Positions 45,617 through 58,106 of a DNA stretch of 64,000 bases are shown one piece after another. The notes beneath the pieces are model-generated. The model worked only from the letters and a program-made list of their open reading frames with translations, did not search any database and was not told the DNA's origin. Numbering within the stretch: position 1 is the first letter of the stretch; every line of letters starts with the position of its first letter. Position numbers and translations under genes: made by a program. The stretch is from Umbilicaria muhlenbergii (Eukaryota; Ascomycota; Lecanoromycetes; Umbilicariales; Umbilicariaceae), in contig KK106984.1 of assembly GCA_000611775.1 (NCBI GenBank), positions 2,018,580-2,082,579 of the forward strand, written 5' to 3'.

Positions 45617-46512
45617 AGTTCTTACAATAGGAACGGGCAGGGCACGCTCCTGGACTGGTCATTGTGCGAATCCAGCGGCCATAGTTGCTTTTGTATTAGC
45701 ATCTGTACAATAAATTTGGTGTCTTGAACCCAAGCGAAGGCAGCTAACCAGCCGGCTGGGGAGTCATGTGTTTGGCTTTGGCACACAGCATGTCATTTGT
45801 CGAGTGGCAGCAGAGCTTGCAATAAGGTTAAGCACTTGTTTCATCGACGTTTCTCAGATACCGCCTTACATTGTACCGTGAAGCCATCCACCCTCTGTTC
45901 AAGCAGTAGCATGCATCGATAGTATACCAACCCTAGTCTCGACGAACCTAGTGATCATATTCTTTATCCTAATGAGAAGAAAAAAATAAAGATGGGGATC
46001 CTCTTGAGACTATGACACGCGGTCTGCTGTATCAGCATCGTAGAGAGACACATCGACATGATCACTGACCGTCATATCCTCTTCGAATGGGTGGCGACAA
46101 ACATGGGAACTCCGACCACATGATGTTCCTGAGCGTTTCACCGACCGTTGGTGGACCTCAACGTTTGAAGTCAGGTACCGGGGCGCTGCCCTCGTCACTA
46201 CGACTGGCTCGCCATCTGGTGCGACGCTCGACGGGCCGCCGGCGAAATCCATATCCGACACTTCGGCCTGATCAGGGACTTGAAGCGAGAAAACCACTTG
46301 ACGCGAAAACGCGTGGGCGCGGCACGGGTCCCTTCCCACTCCCAGCCTCCCCTCCGCAAGTAAGACTCCTGCTGACGTCTTATGCTCCACACCCATTCGC
46401 ACTTTCTCCCTACAAGACTCTTTCAATCTCCCCCCCCCCTCGAGTCTCTCCCCACCCTCTTCTGCTGGGCACAAGTAAAAACCGAAGCGCATATCTACAT
46501 CCGTTGTCCGCC
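45617..46512. other. Intergenic region
   Basis: Downstream of the LPMO gene and upstream of the RNR-inhibitor-like gene. The reading frame of the latter is open upstream to 46087 without conservation; the last 150 bases are strongly C/T-rich. Confidence 0.5.
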
Positions 46513-47316
46513 ATGCCGACCACGGCAAGACAACACAAACGCAGGTTCCAACCGAGCATAACCTCCCACTTCGCCCGCACCGCCCGAGACGACCCCAACC
46601 TCTCCCTCGCCTTCCCATCCGCAGACCCCTTCTCTCCTCCCCTCCCCCCCGCCGTCCAGTCCTCTCTCCTCACCGTCGGCATGCGCATCCGCAAATCCGT
46701 CCCGGACGGCTACAAAACAACATCAACCCACCCCACCCCACCCGAGCGACCCCGCTCAGCTCCAGCGACTCCCGCGCCGCGCGGCAGATTCCCGGAACTG
46801 ACACCCTACTGCGGCATCATGAAGATCGGGGACCACTCATCGCAGCCCGCGCCCGCAGAGGAGGATCTTCCGCCCCTGCAATTCGACCACGACGACGACG
46901 GCGGGCTTCCGTCAAGTCAAGAGTCGACGACATCGACCATCTCAACAGATTCGATGCCCGCGCAACCCTCACTCCTTTCTCCTCCCATCATCATCATCAA
47001 CAACAACAAGAACAACAAACGGCGCTGCGACGAGCTGGACCGAGACGACTTCCCGGATTCGGTCATCGGACTCGATGACTGCGCATTCCAAGCCGTTTCG
47101 CCCCGCACGTATCCAGTCAGCCACACGCGCATGCCGAATCTCGATTCGATACGACCGATTTCCGTGCCCAAGACGAGGAAGAAATGCAACATTGCAGCAC
47201 GAACGAGACAAGGAGGGGAAGAAGGCCAGATGGCAGACATTGTCGATTTCGAGGAGGCGGAGTTTTTCCGGCCGGATGATTGGGCGACGACGGAGGTGGA
47301 GATGGGGGGGCTTTGA
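46513..47316 (+). CDS. Ribonucleotide reductase inhibitor-like protein (Spd1/Sml1/Dif1 type)
   Basis: An intronless frame of 267 residues from MPTTARQHKRRFQPSITSHF. Two short motifs carry the homology: RRFQPSITSHF near the N-terminus and VQSSLLTVGMRIRKSVPDGY around residues 55-70, the latter resembling the RNR-binding region of small fungal RNR inhibitors. The rest is disordered, with Pro/Ser, Asp and Asn-rich stretches. A short conserved end, DIVDFEEAEFF followed by DDWATTEVEM, closes the protein. Known family members restrain dNTP synthesis by binding or relocalising RNR subunits and are degraded in S phase or after DNA damage. I chose this Met rather than the upstream one because conservation starts here. 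It converges with UTP10. Confidence 0.75.
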   Translation: MPTTARQHKRRFQPSITSHFARTARDDPNLSLAFPSADPFSPPLPPAVQSSLLTVGMRIRKSVPDGYKTTSTHPTPPERPRSAPATPAPRGRFPELTPYCGIMKIGDHSSQPAPAEEDLPPLQFDHDDDGGLPSSQESTTSTISTDSMPAQPSLLSPPIIIINNNKNNKRRCDELDRDDFPDSVIGLDDCAFQAVSPRTYPVSHTRMPNLDSIRPISVPKTRKKCNIAARTRQGGEEGQMADIVDFEEAEFFRPDDWATTEVEMGGL

Positions 47317-47927
47317 GCGAGTCTTGCATGCATGCAGAATGGGAGCACTGAAGAGGGACGGTTCGTGGGCGTTTAGCGTTTGCGTTTGCGCGCGAGATAC
47401 CCCGAGTTTGTACGGCTACGAAGGTGTTGTTCTTCTGCGATAACTACCGACATAACACAATAATAATATTCCTCTTCAACCGCACCATCAAGCCCAGGCC
47501 GACTCCTTGATCGCTCCGGAGCCCGATGACCTCATCTTTCAACCTCACCTCTCCACCTCCTCTCCCCACCCAACACAGTCCAAACCACCCCCACTCAACC
47601 TCCCCATTCTTCCCCCGCACGACCCATCCGCCCCCACTGTCCCATTCCGCGACGACCGCTCCTTCTGACTGACCCCCTTTGCCCCGTCCCCAGCAGGTTC
47701 AAATTCCCCGCCCCCTCAACCCCCCTCCTGCCCTTCCCGGTAGGTGCGGGTGGCGGGGGCGCGGATGAGGGAGACGGGTTGGATGACGGGGTGCGGGGTA
47801 TGCGGGAGGGAGGGGAGGGGCGGGGGGGAGGGGGCCAGGAGAGTAAGTTCTAATGATCTCGGTGGATGGTTTGATATCAGGTTCGAGAACGGGGGTATCT
47901 AAAGCTACATACTCCAGTCTCAAGGTT
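47317..47927. other. Convergent 3' intergenic region
   Basis: This separates the 3' ends of the RNR-inhibitor-like gene and UTP10. It contains C-rich and G-rich tracts (about 47700-47840) but no supported gene. Confidence 0.5.
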
Positions 47928-50900
47928 TTACTGTAACATGGAATCGAGGCTCTCTCCCAGTATTCCCTCGATCGTGAGGATCCAGCGCTGCGTTTCCCGC
48001 TCGACTGTCTCGTCGTCGTCTTCTTGCAATTCGCTGATGTACGGTAGCATCTCTGGCAGGAGAGCTAGCCACTCTTCGCCCAATTTGTCCGTTAGGCTTT
48101 GCTCGCACTGCACGGCCGCCAGTCTGACCGCGGCGCTGTCGGAGCGCATGTACTTGAGAATCGTAGCGTTCATCTCTTTGTGATGGTCTGCGGAATCGGC
48201 TGCGACGGCGAGTTCGGTGATTGTGGGAATGACTTCGGGTACCATGGGAACGATTGCGGCGTGCTTGAGCTGGGCGAGAAGAGGAGTGGATATTGCCGAG
48301 AAATGCGAGGGTGATTGCCAGAACTCTATGTTACTGTCAGCTTAGCTTTTCGATGTAACCCTATAGAGTGTGTGCCTACCGTCTTGATCGTGCTCAAAGG
48401 CTCCATGTAACGTGTGCAGGACACGCCTCCATAAAGCCTTTGCAGTTTCGTCTTTGGGAGCGTCACCACTCAAAACTTCCACGGCGCTGTCGATCACGAA
48501 GCCAGCGTAGCTTGTCACAATGGACTGCGCGGCAATGTTAGCGCAAGATGAATATCTTGGCTCGCAATTACATACCTTCAAAGTCTCGAAGAACGAATTC
48601 AAGAACGAGTACCAGGTCGTTTGCCGATACAACCTTGCCTTAGAATCCTTCTTTGATGAAGTAGCAGTAGCCCAGTCGAGGAACTTTATAAACACAGGCC
48701 GGAAGGTAGCGTCGTTCAATTTGTAGATCATCTTAATAGCCACCTCGTTCACAGCGTCTTCGACAGCCTCAATTTCGTCTTCTTCGTAACTATCTTCTGT
48801 TCTAGGAGAGCATTGTATACGTCGAAGATCGAAGTATTTGAGGAAAAGGCCGGAAAGTAGGGACGAGTTCTTCGCAATGACCGATTTTGGATGCTTTTCG
48901 ATAGCCAGGCTTAGAATCTCGAGATGTTCTCCAACGGCCTAAATTGTATATTAGCTTATTCTCTTGCTCATACATTAGACGCTTTCAGCTATAATTCCTC
49001 ACCTGCGGGCCCTCGATCATAGCGTTGGTCCAAGTCCTCTCCAAGGCAGCAAAACACTCCTTAGCATCGGCTTGCTTCGCGATTAGTCGCAATGCCTCAA
49101 TCCGGCTTTGGTCGCAGTCCTCGCCCATTTCTGCATTAGCAGACTCATATGACGTCTTTAGTAGCTGGTCAAGGTAGGTTCCGGTAACAATCCATGGAAC
49201 ATAGAGTAGTAAGGCACCCATGAAGGAATACACCGCGTTGTGCAGGCGCGCATCTTCTTCCTCTTCCTTCATACTCAGATGCAGGTGCTCTATGCTCTTC
49301 CGCAGAGCTTGCGGAATGACAGGTATAATGGCCTCTCCAACCACCTCTATTGCTGAAGCAAGGCATAGCAAGGCCATGACGCACAGCCTACTATCAGTAG
49401 CCCCTAAGCAAGAGTCTCCAGAAATTATCCTTGCAGCAGATGCAACGGCATCAACGTCCTTCTTGCCATACTTCTCGGCGATTCGATCAATGCAGGCAAT
49501 GGCAGTATGTTTCAGCACCGGATCGGTAGAATTCTCCACAACAAACGTAAGTCGAGGTAAAAAGCTCAAGCACGCTTCTTGCGCGGCCTTGTCTTCGCCC
49601 TTATCCAGGTTGACTCGCTGCTCCAGCGACCTGAGGACGTGTCGCCGGACCTCATCATCAGAACGATCAAGGAGGCTTTCGAGAGAACCAGTAAATTCCT
49701 CCATGGATAGGAGGTTCAATAGCGCGTTCAGAACTTGCCCGCATGCTGAATGTAACTTCCTTTGGGCCTTGAATTTCTCCGAAAGAGTAAGAACCTGCTC
49801 AATTAATTGGGAATATATCTCACGAAGTCGCCCAGCGTCTTGCTTGCCTTGGCGCAGAATTTTGGCGGATTTATGCGTTAGGCGTTCCGCATTTAGGATC
49901 TGAGCCAGTAATGGGAGGAGGTTCAATGCGGTGCCTTCTGCAGCCCGGTTCTCCTCGTTGCCAAGTGCTAAGAGCTTTTCGGAGATACCGGTTTTAGCCT
50001 CAAGTACGTCGTGCACGACGCCAACATACTTTCCAACGGTGATGAGCTGCGTTTCAGCGCCGTAACGGCTTGCAAGATCTGCAGCAAATTGCACGACATT
50101 CTTGTTGCCCGGATATTTGTTTGCAAGCGTAACGATTAGTGCGAAGAGGAAGTCCTCTGAGCCAAGCTTGTTGACAAGAGAGTAGAACAGTCCGAAACGT
50201 CGGTGGGAAGGTATATGCTCGAAGGCAGCAGCAAAGCTCAATAGTAGCTCAGACGCTCCTGATACCGGATCCTCCTTCTGTTTGCGTAACGAATCGACTA
50301 GTGGTGGGATCACAGAGTCGATGGTCTGAGTGATAACGTGTGCAGAATACTCGTCGTCCTGCCGCAAGAGGTTCGCTCCCATAAAGGTGAATATAGGCAT
50401 GACGCTATGCAGGACAACATCAGGCGTCACACTAGCAAGGCTGGATATCAATAAAAGAGCAGCGTGCTGCACCTGGGGGCTTGCTGTCGTCCTAATACAA
50501 TCAACAAGTATATCTGTACGCACAGATGATCGATCAAATGGTGTTTCTCCGGATATTTTAACTTCTTCAACAATGGCACGTAAGCTGCCTAGAGCTAGGG
50601 TTTGAAGGTATCCCATTTCGGCGCCTGATTGCACCCTACAGTGCTGCAGATCACCAACAGCATGGAAAAGGCCTTTCAGCAGCTGCGGATGCCTTTCTGG
50701 CTTTGATGCATCGATGAGTTCAAGAACGAGAGTGATCTTCCGGATGGACAGCGCGAACATTTGCTTGTCGGTACCGTCTAGTTGTTCCATATGTCCATGG
50801 CTGGTACGACGTCGCTTCGCAGCAGAAGGCTTCTCATGTGTGCTGTCCGAAAGCGTCGGCAAATCCTCCAGGAACGAAAGCAATACATTAGTAGACAGAG

Positions 50901-53593
50901 GCACACTCCGAAGTATGTCAACTGCCTCACCTTGACGGTTTTCCTCAGATGGCGTACTAGGTAAATCAACAGCTAGAGTTAGAAGGGTCCTGGCAAGTGA
51001 CATCTGCAAGTCTGCTTTCATCGATGGCCAAATGGCTTGAACGCGCTGTAAAGCTGCTAAAACCAAGGCGGAAGACATTGGCTGGTCTTTTCCTTCAATG
51101 ATGCTTTGCAAGGTGTATACGCCTTCTCTATCTGCTGCGGAAACAATGCCGACGATTTCAGCCGTAAACTGCGACTGCTCGATATGCTCTGCATCACAGG
51201 ATTCCTTCAGGTTATCTCCGTCTCTGGATATCTCCAGCACAAGAAGAGGCAGTAGAGCCTTCGTTCGAGAAGTGCTGCCGACCTTCTCGACAGGGTTCAG
51301 GATCGTCAAAAGGCGAAGCTTCACCGTATACAGTGGCGTATTAATAATGTGACTGCTTAAGGAAGACAGGATTGCGACTCGTAAAGCAGTTTTCATCTCC
51401 TTGTGCACGGATTTGGTGACCTTGGCATGTTTGGAGCCATTTAAAGCGTCCGACAAGTGTCGTGATATGTAAGTGGCATCGAGAACACATTCTTCAAGAC
51501 CCGGGACCAACACATCTTCAATGAACTTTGCCGTCTCTTCTGTGGTTATCCATGAGACGTTCTTAGTCTGTTCTCCCTGGCCATATATGTTGTCGTAACC
51601 CCAAATGCTTCGGTTCTTGCGTTTCTTACTCTCTGCTTCCGATTTCGCATATGAAGTCGCCAAAGCCAAGACCAACTCCGTGGCAGACTCGCGTACCCTT
51701 TTAGACGAATCTGCCAATGCATATACCACGTACGGCAAAAGAGCTTGAACATCACTCGTGTTTCTTTCATTCTTGAAATATTCTAACACGGTACTGACGG
51801 CCGCTACGCGAGCAGTTGCTGGGTAATCACCGCACCATATCCGAGCAAAGAATGACAAGTATAACGGCTCGGTCATTGCCAGGTGCTTCCTGAGCACCAA
51901 AGAATCCGAAAAGATCTTGACATTCACAGCTGATGTAGAAGCCAGGAGAAACGCGTGACAAAGACTCCCGAAGACGTACGACTTCGAGTGTGACAAGAAC
52001 GACACTTCATAAGCTGTCCGCGTTGGTATTTGACTTGATGCCACCTCGAAAGATTCGGTCGCCTTTGGCTGATCCGTGTCTATCATTTCGGTATCTTCAG
52101 ACGTTTGAGCTGGAACTTCAGGAAGCTCTATTCTGGTCCGTATGACCGTCTGCAGCTTTGACTCAAGCTGCTTGACGTCGATGCTAGAATCTGCAATTGT
52201 TTTCTGAACAGCCTCTCCGATCGAGGTCGAGTCTGCTAGCCTTAGGATTAAGTCTGCTAGCTGCCCCTGGATGTCGGATTCGGTGTCCGCTACTAAGTCA
52301 GTATTTTGGGCAGCTGACATGATGTGCTTGACCGCTATTGAAACCGAAGATTCTCTTATCAACTGGGCCTCAAGCAGGGTCCGAACCATGAGAAGTTGGC
52401 CTCGATTGTCAATGTTCCCCAATGTATCGACTACACCGAGTACAAGTCCAAGAGCGAGCTTCTCCACCGTATATTGTTTGTTTATGGTTACAAGATCGTC
52501 GTCGACACCTTGAATAGCAAGAAGAGCTTTGAGTACCCGTTTCGGCAACACAATGGTTTGTCTTCGTTGAGCTAAGACCGACAAGCAAATAAGCCCAGCA
52601 TGCGTCGTATCTTCGGTCCAACCAGAGGTGATAGCCTCCATCATCGCCGTTAAGACCTTATCGTTCAAGGAAGCATTCGTAGCTAATACTGTCAATATCA
52701 TGTAGCATGCAACCCTAAACTCCGGGACCTTTTTCATGGACAGTCCCTCATTGAGCATCGGCAATACACGCAGTAACACGTCCTCTTCTTTTTGCCCTTG
52801 TACCTCCCGGCGCCCTGATCGTGACTGATCCAGCATGCTGGCAATTGCCTCGGTAGCCGTGGCTGCCCAAAAAGATGTTAAAGCGCGGTAGTGATGTCCT
52901 GCACGCGTTACCCTGAGAACGTAGGTGTTCAACGCCGAGAAAAAGGCTTGGTTATGGGCAGCCGAGTATACGATAGTATGGCGTGAAGGGCTTGTCAAAG
53001 ATTGGGTGTAAGGTTGTAGAAATTTAAGAGCCGGTGGGGTGTTCGACGGCAGAACCGAGAGGAGGGTAGGGAACATCTGCGTCGTGTGGTAGGGCAGAAA
53101 CGTCAACAGCAGCGACAAGGTGTTTTGTTCGTGGACCCTAAGTGTACGAATCACGTCAGTGACTCCACTCTCTGCCCACGCTGTTGACTTATCCAGCTGT
53201 GTAACTGAAAACTAACTTGAAGCGCCTGACGAGCCATTCGACGGCTTTTTGTGCGGGCTTGAGCAAGAGCCTGGCACCGACCAAGCCTAGGAAATCCTCC
53301 AAAACAACGTCTAGTTCCGAGTTTTGCGCGGCAGTCATCTGTGTTCTATCTTCCTGCTTGCTCTGTTCGCTGAAAATGTTTCGGGCAAAGCTCATAAACC
53401 GTGAGTCTAGTTGACATAGCTCTTGGAACCCTTCGTAACATATCTGGTAGATGGTGTCGAAATCCTGAGTAGCAGCCACGCGTGGTTCGAATAGAAGAGA
53501 CTGCGAATGCGATTTCTTCTGAGCCTTAAGGTCAAGAGAGTTGGTGGATTTGGCCGCGATCTGGGCCAGCTGAGCTTGGAGAGCGCTCGTCAT
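47928..53593 (-). CDS. UTP10: U3 snoRNP-associated protein UTP10 (HEATR1 homologue)
   Basis: Five exons (53593-53217, 53137-49003, 48938-48576, 48524-48380, 48325-47928) sum to 1805 residues, the normal length for filamentous fungi. The start MTSALQAQLAQIAAKSTNSL and the early block FDTIYQICYEGFQELCQLDS are diagnostic. Almost all the rest is HEAT/armadillo-type helical repeats. The conserved C-terminal region is present (WYSFLNSFFETLK, FWQSPSHFSAISTPLLAQLK, MRSDSAAVRLAAVQCEQSL, GEEWLALLPEMLPYISELQE, DDDETVERETQRWI). UTP10 is a scaffold of the t-UTP subcomplex of the small-subunit processome in the nucleolus, needed for 18S pre-rRNA processing and linked to rDNA transcription. The last four exons are separated by introns of 51-64 nt. 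The gene is intact; another Met two codons upstream is possible. Confidence 0.97.
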
Positions 53594-53844
53594 CTTCACG
53601 GTGATCTTTGTCTTATGAGCTGACGGGCTCTTTAAGCATCAACCTTCAGTCCAGCGCCGCACCTGGAAATGGGTTGAAGGATGTCGCTGTGTGGTACGGC
53701 TTCCTCAACCCAAGCAATTTTTTCTGGAGATCAGAAATGCGGCGGGTTATTTTACGCGAGAATTCGCCTATTGTTGCCCCGCCTTGATACCCCCAACTTT
53801 GATACGTACGAGGTATTCATCCTGTCTAGTCCTCTCTCCCTTTC
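53594..53844. promoter_or_regulatory. Short bidirectional promoter interval UTP10/NRDE-2
   Basis: Only 251 bases separate the start codons of two divergent genes that both act on nuclear RNA. Both 5' UTRs and core promoters must lie here. I see no clear TATA box; the NRDE-2 side has a pyrimidine-rich stretch (CCTCTCTCCCTTTC) just before the start codon. Confidence 0.7.
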
Positions 53845-56800
53845 ATGATGGACGAGGAGACTCTGAAAGTACGTATGTACATTCACCTTCATACCTGAGA
53901 TCGATGTGGCTTTTATGCTGACTGTGTAAACCTATAGACCGAGACGAAAGCCGTCCCTAAATTCGCAAGCTTCAGACCCAAGCATGCGACGCGACCCTCG
54001 ATCTCTAACAGCTTGGGAGCAACTCGTCCGGACGGAGCGGCAAATCGTACTGAAAAAGAGAAGGGAGTGGATGACAGTCGCCATGGGCGTAGAGAAGATG
54101 GGCATCGCTCTACCCACCATAGGCATCACCGTCCCGAGAGGAATAATCAAGCACACAGAGAAACCTCCGGAAGTGGCCCCTCGGAGCGAAGTGTTGCCGC
54201 CTGGGACAATACCGAGCCTTCCTTTGTACTTGATGTGAAAGGGGACACCGGTAACTTGACTTACGGCTCGATCCACCGTTATGGGGTTCCATCTCACCTC
54301 CGTTTTGGTGCTGGCAGTGTCATTGGTCTAGCGCCCAACAATAAAATAGATCGTTATACCAGCAATGAACAAATCATTCGTACCTCCACCAATCGGCATG
54401 ACGAATCCAAAAAGAGGGACAAAGCGTCCTTTGCCAAGGTTGAACGGAAAGGGGTGAGGACGCTTCGGGTCAAGCCAGACTCGCAATCTAACCCTCCCTT
54501 CGATGCCAACGCGGACTTTCTTCCATTACATCCTGCCACTGGAAGGAAACGAAAGCGCAAACGCTCAGGGCATAGCTCTGACTCTTCCGGCTCGTCGAGC
54601 GATGCCGTGCATCACTACAGGTCAATCGAAGGAAAGGCAAAGTACTCTGACCGCCCCGATGATCACGATCTCGTTTATGCTAGTGATGTCTCCGGGACTG
54701 GTTCAGAAGATGGCCGCTCGACTGCTCTTGATGAAGCGGTACGGAACAAAAGTATAGCCCTTTCCAGGAGGGTTGACACGGATCCTACAGACACCGATAC
54801 CTGGCTCGATCTCATTAACCACCAGGACGCCCTCCTTGGACTTGGTCAAAAGTCAATGCGATCCAAAATTACGAATGCCGAGAGGCTGAGTACCGCAGAT
54901 GTAAAGCTGTCCATTTACGAGAGAGCTTTGCAGCAAATTAAAGACCCTCGTCAGCGAGAGCGCATGATTCTTGGGATGATGGAGGAGGGTGCGAAGGTCT
55001 GGGAAACGAAGAAACTTTTCAGCAAGTGGCGAGAAGTTCTGGAAGCTGATCCAAGCTACTTTGCTTTATGGCAGAAATATCTGGATTTTCGACAAACGGA
55101 GTTCATCACCTTCAAATACGAAGGGGCTCGGACGGTGTACTCGGAGTGTCTAAGTTTGCTCAAACTGGCCAGGTCCAGTCTGACTGCGAAGGCTACTTCT
55201 GGCAATACGTTCTACGAGCTTCAGCTGTATATATTGCTTCGTATGACCCTGTTCATGAAAGAGGCTGGATATGCAGAACATGCGCTAGGGATATGGCAGG
55301 CTTTACTGGAATACACATTTCGGCGGCCGAGCCAGTATGGGATTCCGGACGGATGTGCCGTTTTACCCAATGCTGTTAGAGCCTCTGCCTTATCCTCGTT
55401 CCAGGACTTCTGGGAGAGCGAGGTCCCTCGCATCGGAGAAGATGGAGCCACGGGGTGGTGGACTTACGCAGCGAAGGGTGGCGACACTCCACAATCGAAG
55501 CAAGATAAAGTTGGACAGGCTGTCGATGAGAATAGGGTCTTCGAAACTTGGCTTCTCTGCGAGCGCGAGAGAGCCCTATCATCAAGATGGCCAGCTCGTA
55601 CTATTGATGATGTGGAGGAGGACGATCCCTACAGAGTCATTCTATTTTCAGACTTACAAAACTTCGTGGAGTTGATTGATCCACCTTCGCCGGCGGAGTC
55701 TGATGTCACCTTGGCAGCCTTCCTTGCTTTCTGTCATCTGCCTCCACTGGCAAGTTCGTATAGCAACATGGCTTCTGCCAATAGATGGTGGAGAGACTCT
55801 TTTATCCGTAACGACAACCTGCACAACTCCGATTCCTTTCTCTCCGGTTGGAATGCCGGCAATGTTGCTCACGAAGCAGAAAGCACTACGTTGGAGGGCA
55901 ATCCATCAAAACCCGGCGGTACAAGGAATGCTTTTAAATGTCCCTTGCCATATTTCACTCCTTCGGTGGAAACTCTTTTTGCCTCTGACTCGTGGTTCCC
56001 AGCCTTCAGTGCGCGGGACAACTTGGATGACATCCAACCAGGACCTCTTGACCCAGAATGGGTTCGTTGCGTGCTACGGATGCTTGTAAACACAGGAGTA
56101 GGCGGAGATTCTCTGGCCGAGTATCACTTGGCTTTTGAACTGAAAATGTACCCTAAAGAGGCGAGGAAGACAGCCAAGTCCTTGTTGAAGCAGCTGTCTT
56201 CAAGCCTTCGCTTATACAACGCATACGCGCTTATGGAGTACCGTCTGCACAATACCAGTAACGCGCAGAAAGTCATAATTACGGCCATCAACATGAGCAA
56301 GGGGTTGGATCCCTCTGCTCAGCGGGATACTATACTGCTGTGGCGGACATGGATCTGGGAGCTCTTAGACTCTGGGCGTACGCAGGAGGCTCTTCAGCGC
56401 CTGCTCGCGCTTCCTGATGGGAATATCGGTGAAGAGATGATCGAAACTGGCGAGCTCTCAAGTGGTGCAAATGGAACAGCTGGCTCCGCTGCTTTGCTCA
56501 GAGCACGAAGAGTAAGTTCCCTGACGCTTCAGCGGGGATTTTGCTGATAACAGAACAGGCCCTATCCGATGGCCGGGATCAAATGCTCTCCTCAGGCTCC
56601 GCCTTTCACGCAGTCCTCTACGCCGAATGCCTCGTCCTCCTAATCTACCTATCCGAACCCCTCTCCCTCACCGTAGCCCTCTCCTCATTCCACTCTAACC
56701 TCACAATCCTCTCCTCCACCCATTTCACCCACCCCCCCTTCCTCGAACTATTCCACCAAGCCCGCGCTCGACTCCTCCTCCACCACGCCACCCACACGCA

Positions 56801-57410
56801 CTCCTTCAAGCCCTCCATCCTCCGAGAAACACTCGCCGAAAGCGTCCGCCTGTTTCCCGAGAACACCATTTTCCTCTCCCTCTACGCATGGAACGAATCC
56901 CGTTTCCGCATCGACGACCGCGTCCGCTCCATCATTGCCGAAGTCATCCACGATCAGCACGACGAAAGCATCATCACATGGTTCTTCTCGCTGTGGACCG
57001 AAATTCAGCGAGGCGTAAACCTCGGCTCGAATACCCACGCCATTCGCGGGACTTTCGAGCGGGCGGTGGCGAGCCCGACGGGGAAATGCAGCGTGCGGTT
57101 GTGGAAGCTGTATGTGCTATGGGAGCACGGGCAGGGGGAGATGAAGAGGGCGAAGCGGGTGTTTTGGAGGGCGGTGAGGGCGTGTCCGTGGGCGAAGGAG
57201 GTTTATTTGTTGGCGTTTGGGTGGTTAAGAGGGGGGATGGGGGTGGAGGAGTTGAGGGGGGTTTATGAGGGGATGGGCGAGAAGGAGTTGAGGGTGTGCG
57301 TTTCGCTGGATGAGGTGTTTGCGAAGTGGGATGAGCGGAGGGCTGGGCAGCTTGTGGAGGATGGACGCCGAGGAGTCGAACAAGGGGTGAGTAGTGATGG
57401 GGATAGTTGA
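53845..57410 (+). CDS. NRDE2: NRDE-2 family nuclear RNA-regulatory protein
   Basis: Three exons (53845-53868, 53938-56511, 56559-57410) give 1149 residues. The first exon holds only eight codons (MMDEETLK); exon 2 continues with KAVPKFASFRPKHA. The basic, low-complexity N-terminus contains the conserved YGSIHRYGVPSHLRFGAGSV stretch, then Lys/Arg- and Ser-rich sequence. From about residue 260 the HAT/TPR-like helical repeats of the NRDE-2 domain follow (TDTDTWLDLINHQDALLGLG, LWQKYLDFRQTEFITFKYEG, AEYHLAFELKMYPKEARKTA, KLYVLWEHGQGEMKRAKRVF). NRDE-2 proteins bind the Mtr4 helicase and act in nuclear RNA decay, splicing and small-RNA silencing; the S. pombe homologue is Nrl1. Two Met codons stand in tandem at the start. 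Exon 3 is distinctly more GC-rich. No damage is seen. Confidence 0.93.
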
Positions 57411-57681
57411 GGGGGAGGGGCCCTTGGCCCGGAAGAGACCGCACATGCTTGGTGATCAGTCAGAAAATGGCAATCATGTCGACAACAGGAATCTTAGATT
57501 TTGTAAGATATCTATTGTCTACCTAGACTTACTACGCCGTAAAAGCGTACCACTGATGCTGCCAATTGCGATGTTCGACACATGCAAAACTAAGCAGACT
57601 ATGTATGAGTCAAGCGCCCTTCACAGAGTCCCAGACATTCCACAAAAATGCTATGTATAATACTATACTAGATGTTTCCTC

Positions 57682-58106
57682 CAGCGAAGTTAGCTCAACA
57701 AATCACTAAGTCAACCCGCCGCCGAAAGGAGCGGCCTTCGCTTTTGCTCCGGCTAGGTAGGGAAGACAATTGAAACGGGGAAGGCCCCAGTGTTCGAAGC
57801 TTGCGCCGTGCTTTTCCCTTTTTTTTGCACCCACCATAAACTCCTTTAGATATTTAAGCATATATTATGGTAACTAGCATCCTCTTATTCTTCTACAAAA
57901 AATATCTACGCGGCTGTGATATAGTAGGATTTTCCAGTAAAGATATTCTATTTACCCCACCAGTAGTTCACTCCCACTCGCCACCAAAAAACAAAAAGCG
58001 AAGGTGGTCGTAATGACCACAACGTACGTACAAGCCACGGTATAAACCCGTGGGGTACGACTAGACTTCCACAAGGAATTCTGGTTACATTGAGCTAACT
58101 TCGCTG
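57682..58106. mobile_element. Candidate MITE with 17-bp perfect terminal inverted repeats
   Basis: The 17 bases CAGCGAAGTTAGCTCAA at 57682-57698 recur as an exact reverse complement at 58090-58106, enclosing 425 bp without a coding frame. Inside are further hairpins: GTGGTC/GACCAC at 58004-58020, CCACGG/CCGTGG at 58035-58053, and GGAGC/GCTCC near 57735. Size, coding emptiness and TIRs fit a non-autonomous DNA transposon (MITE). No target-site duplication is obvious outside the repeats (TTTCCTC left, AGAAGCG right), so either the insertion is old or the true ends lie elsewhere. The superfamily cannot be assigned. Confidence 0.6.

Noticed and set aside
46010-46618. 202-codon minus-strand ORF over the start of the RNR-inhibitor-like gene
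   Set aside because: Gly/Arg-rich shadow translation; the plus strand carries the conserved motifs.
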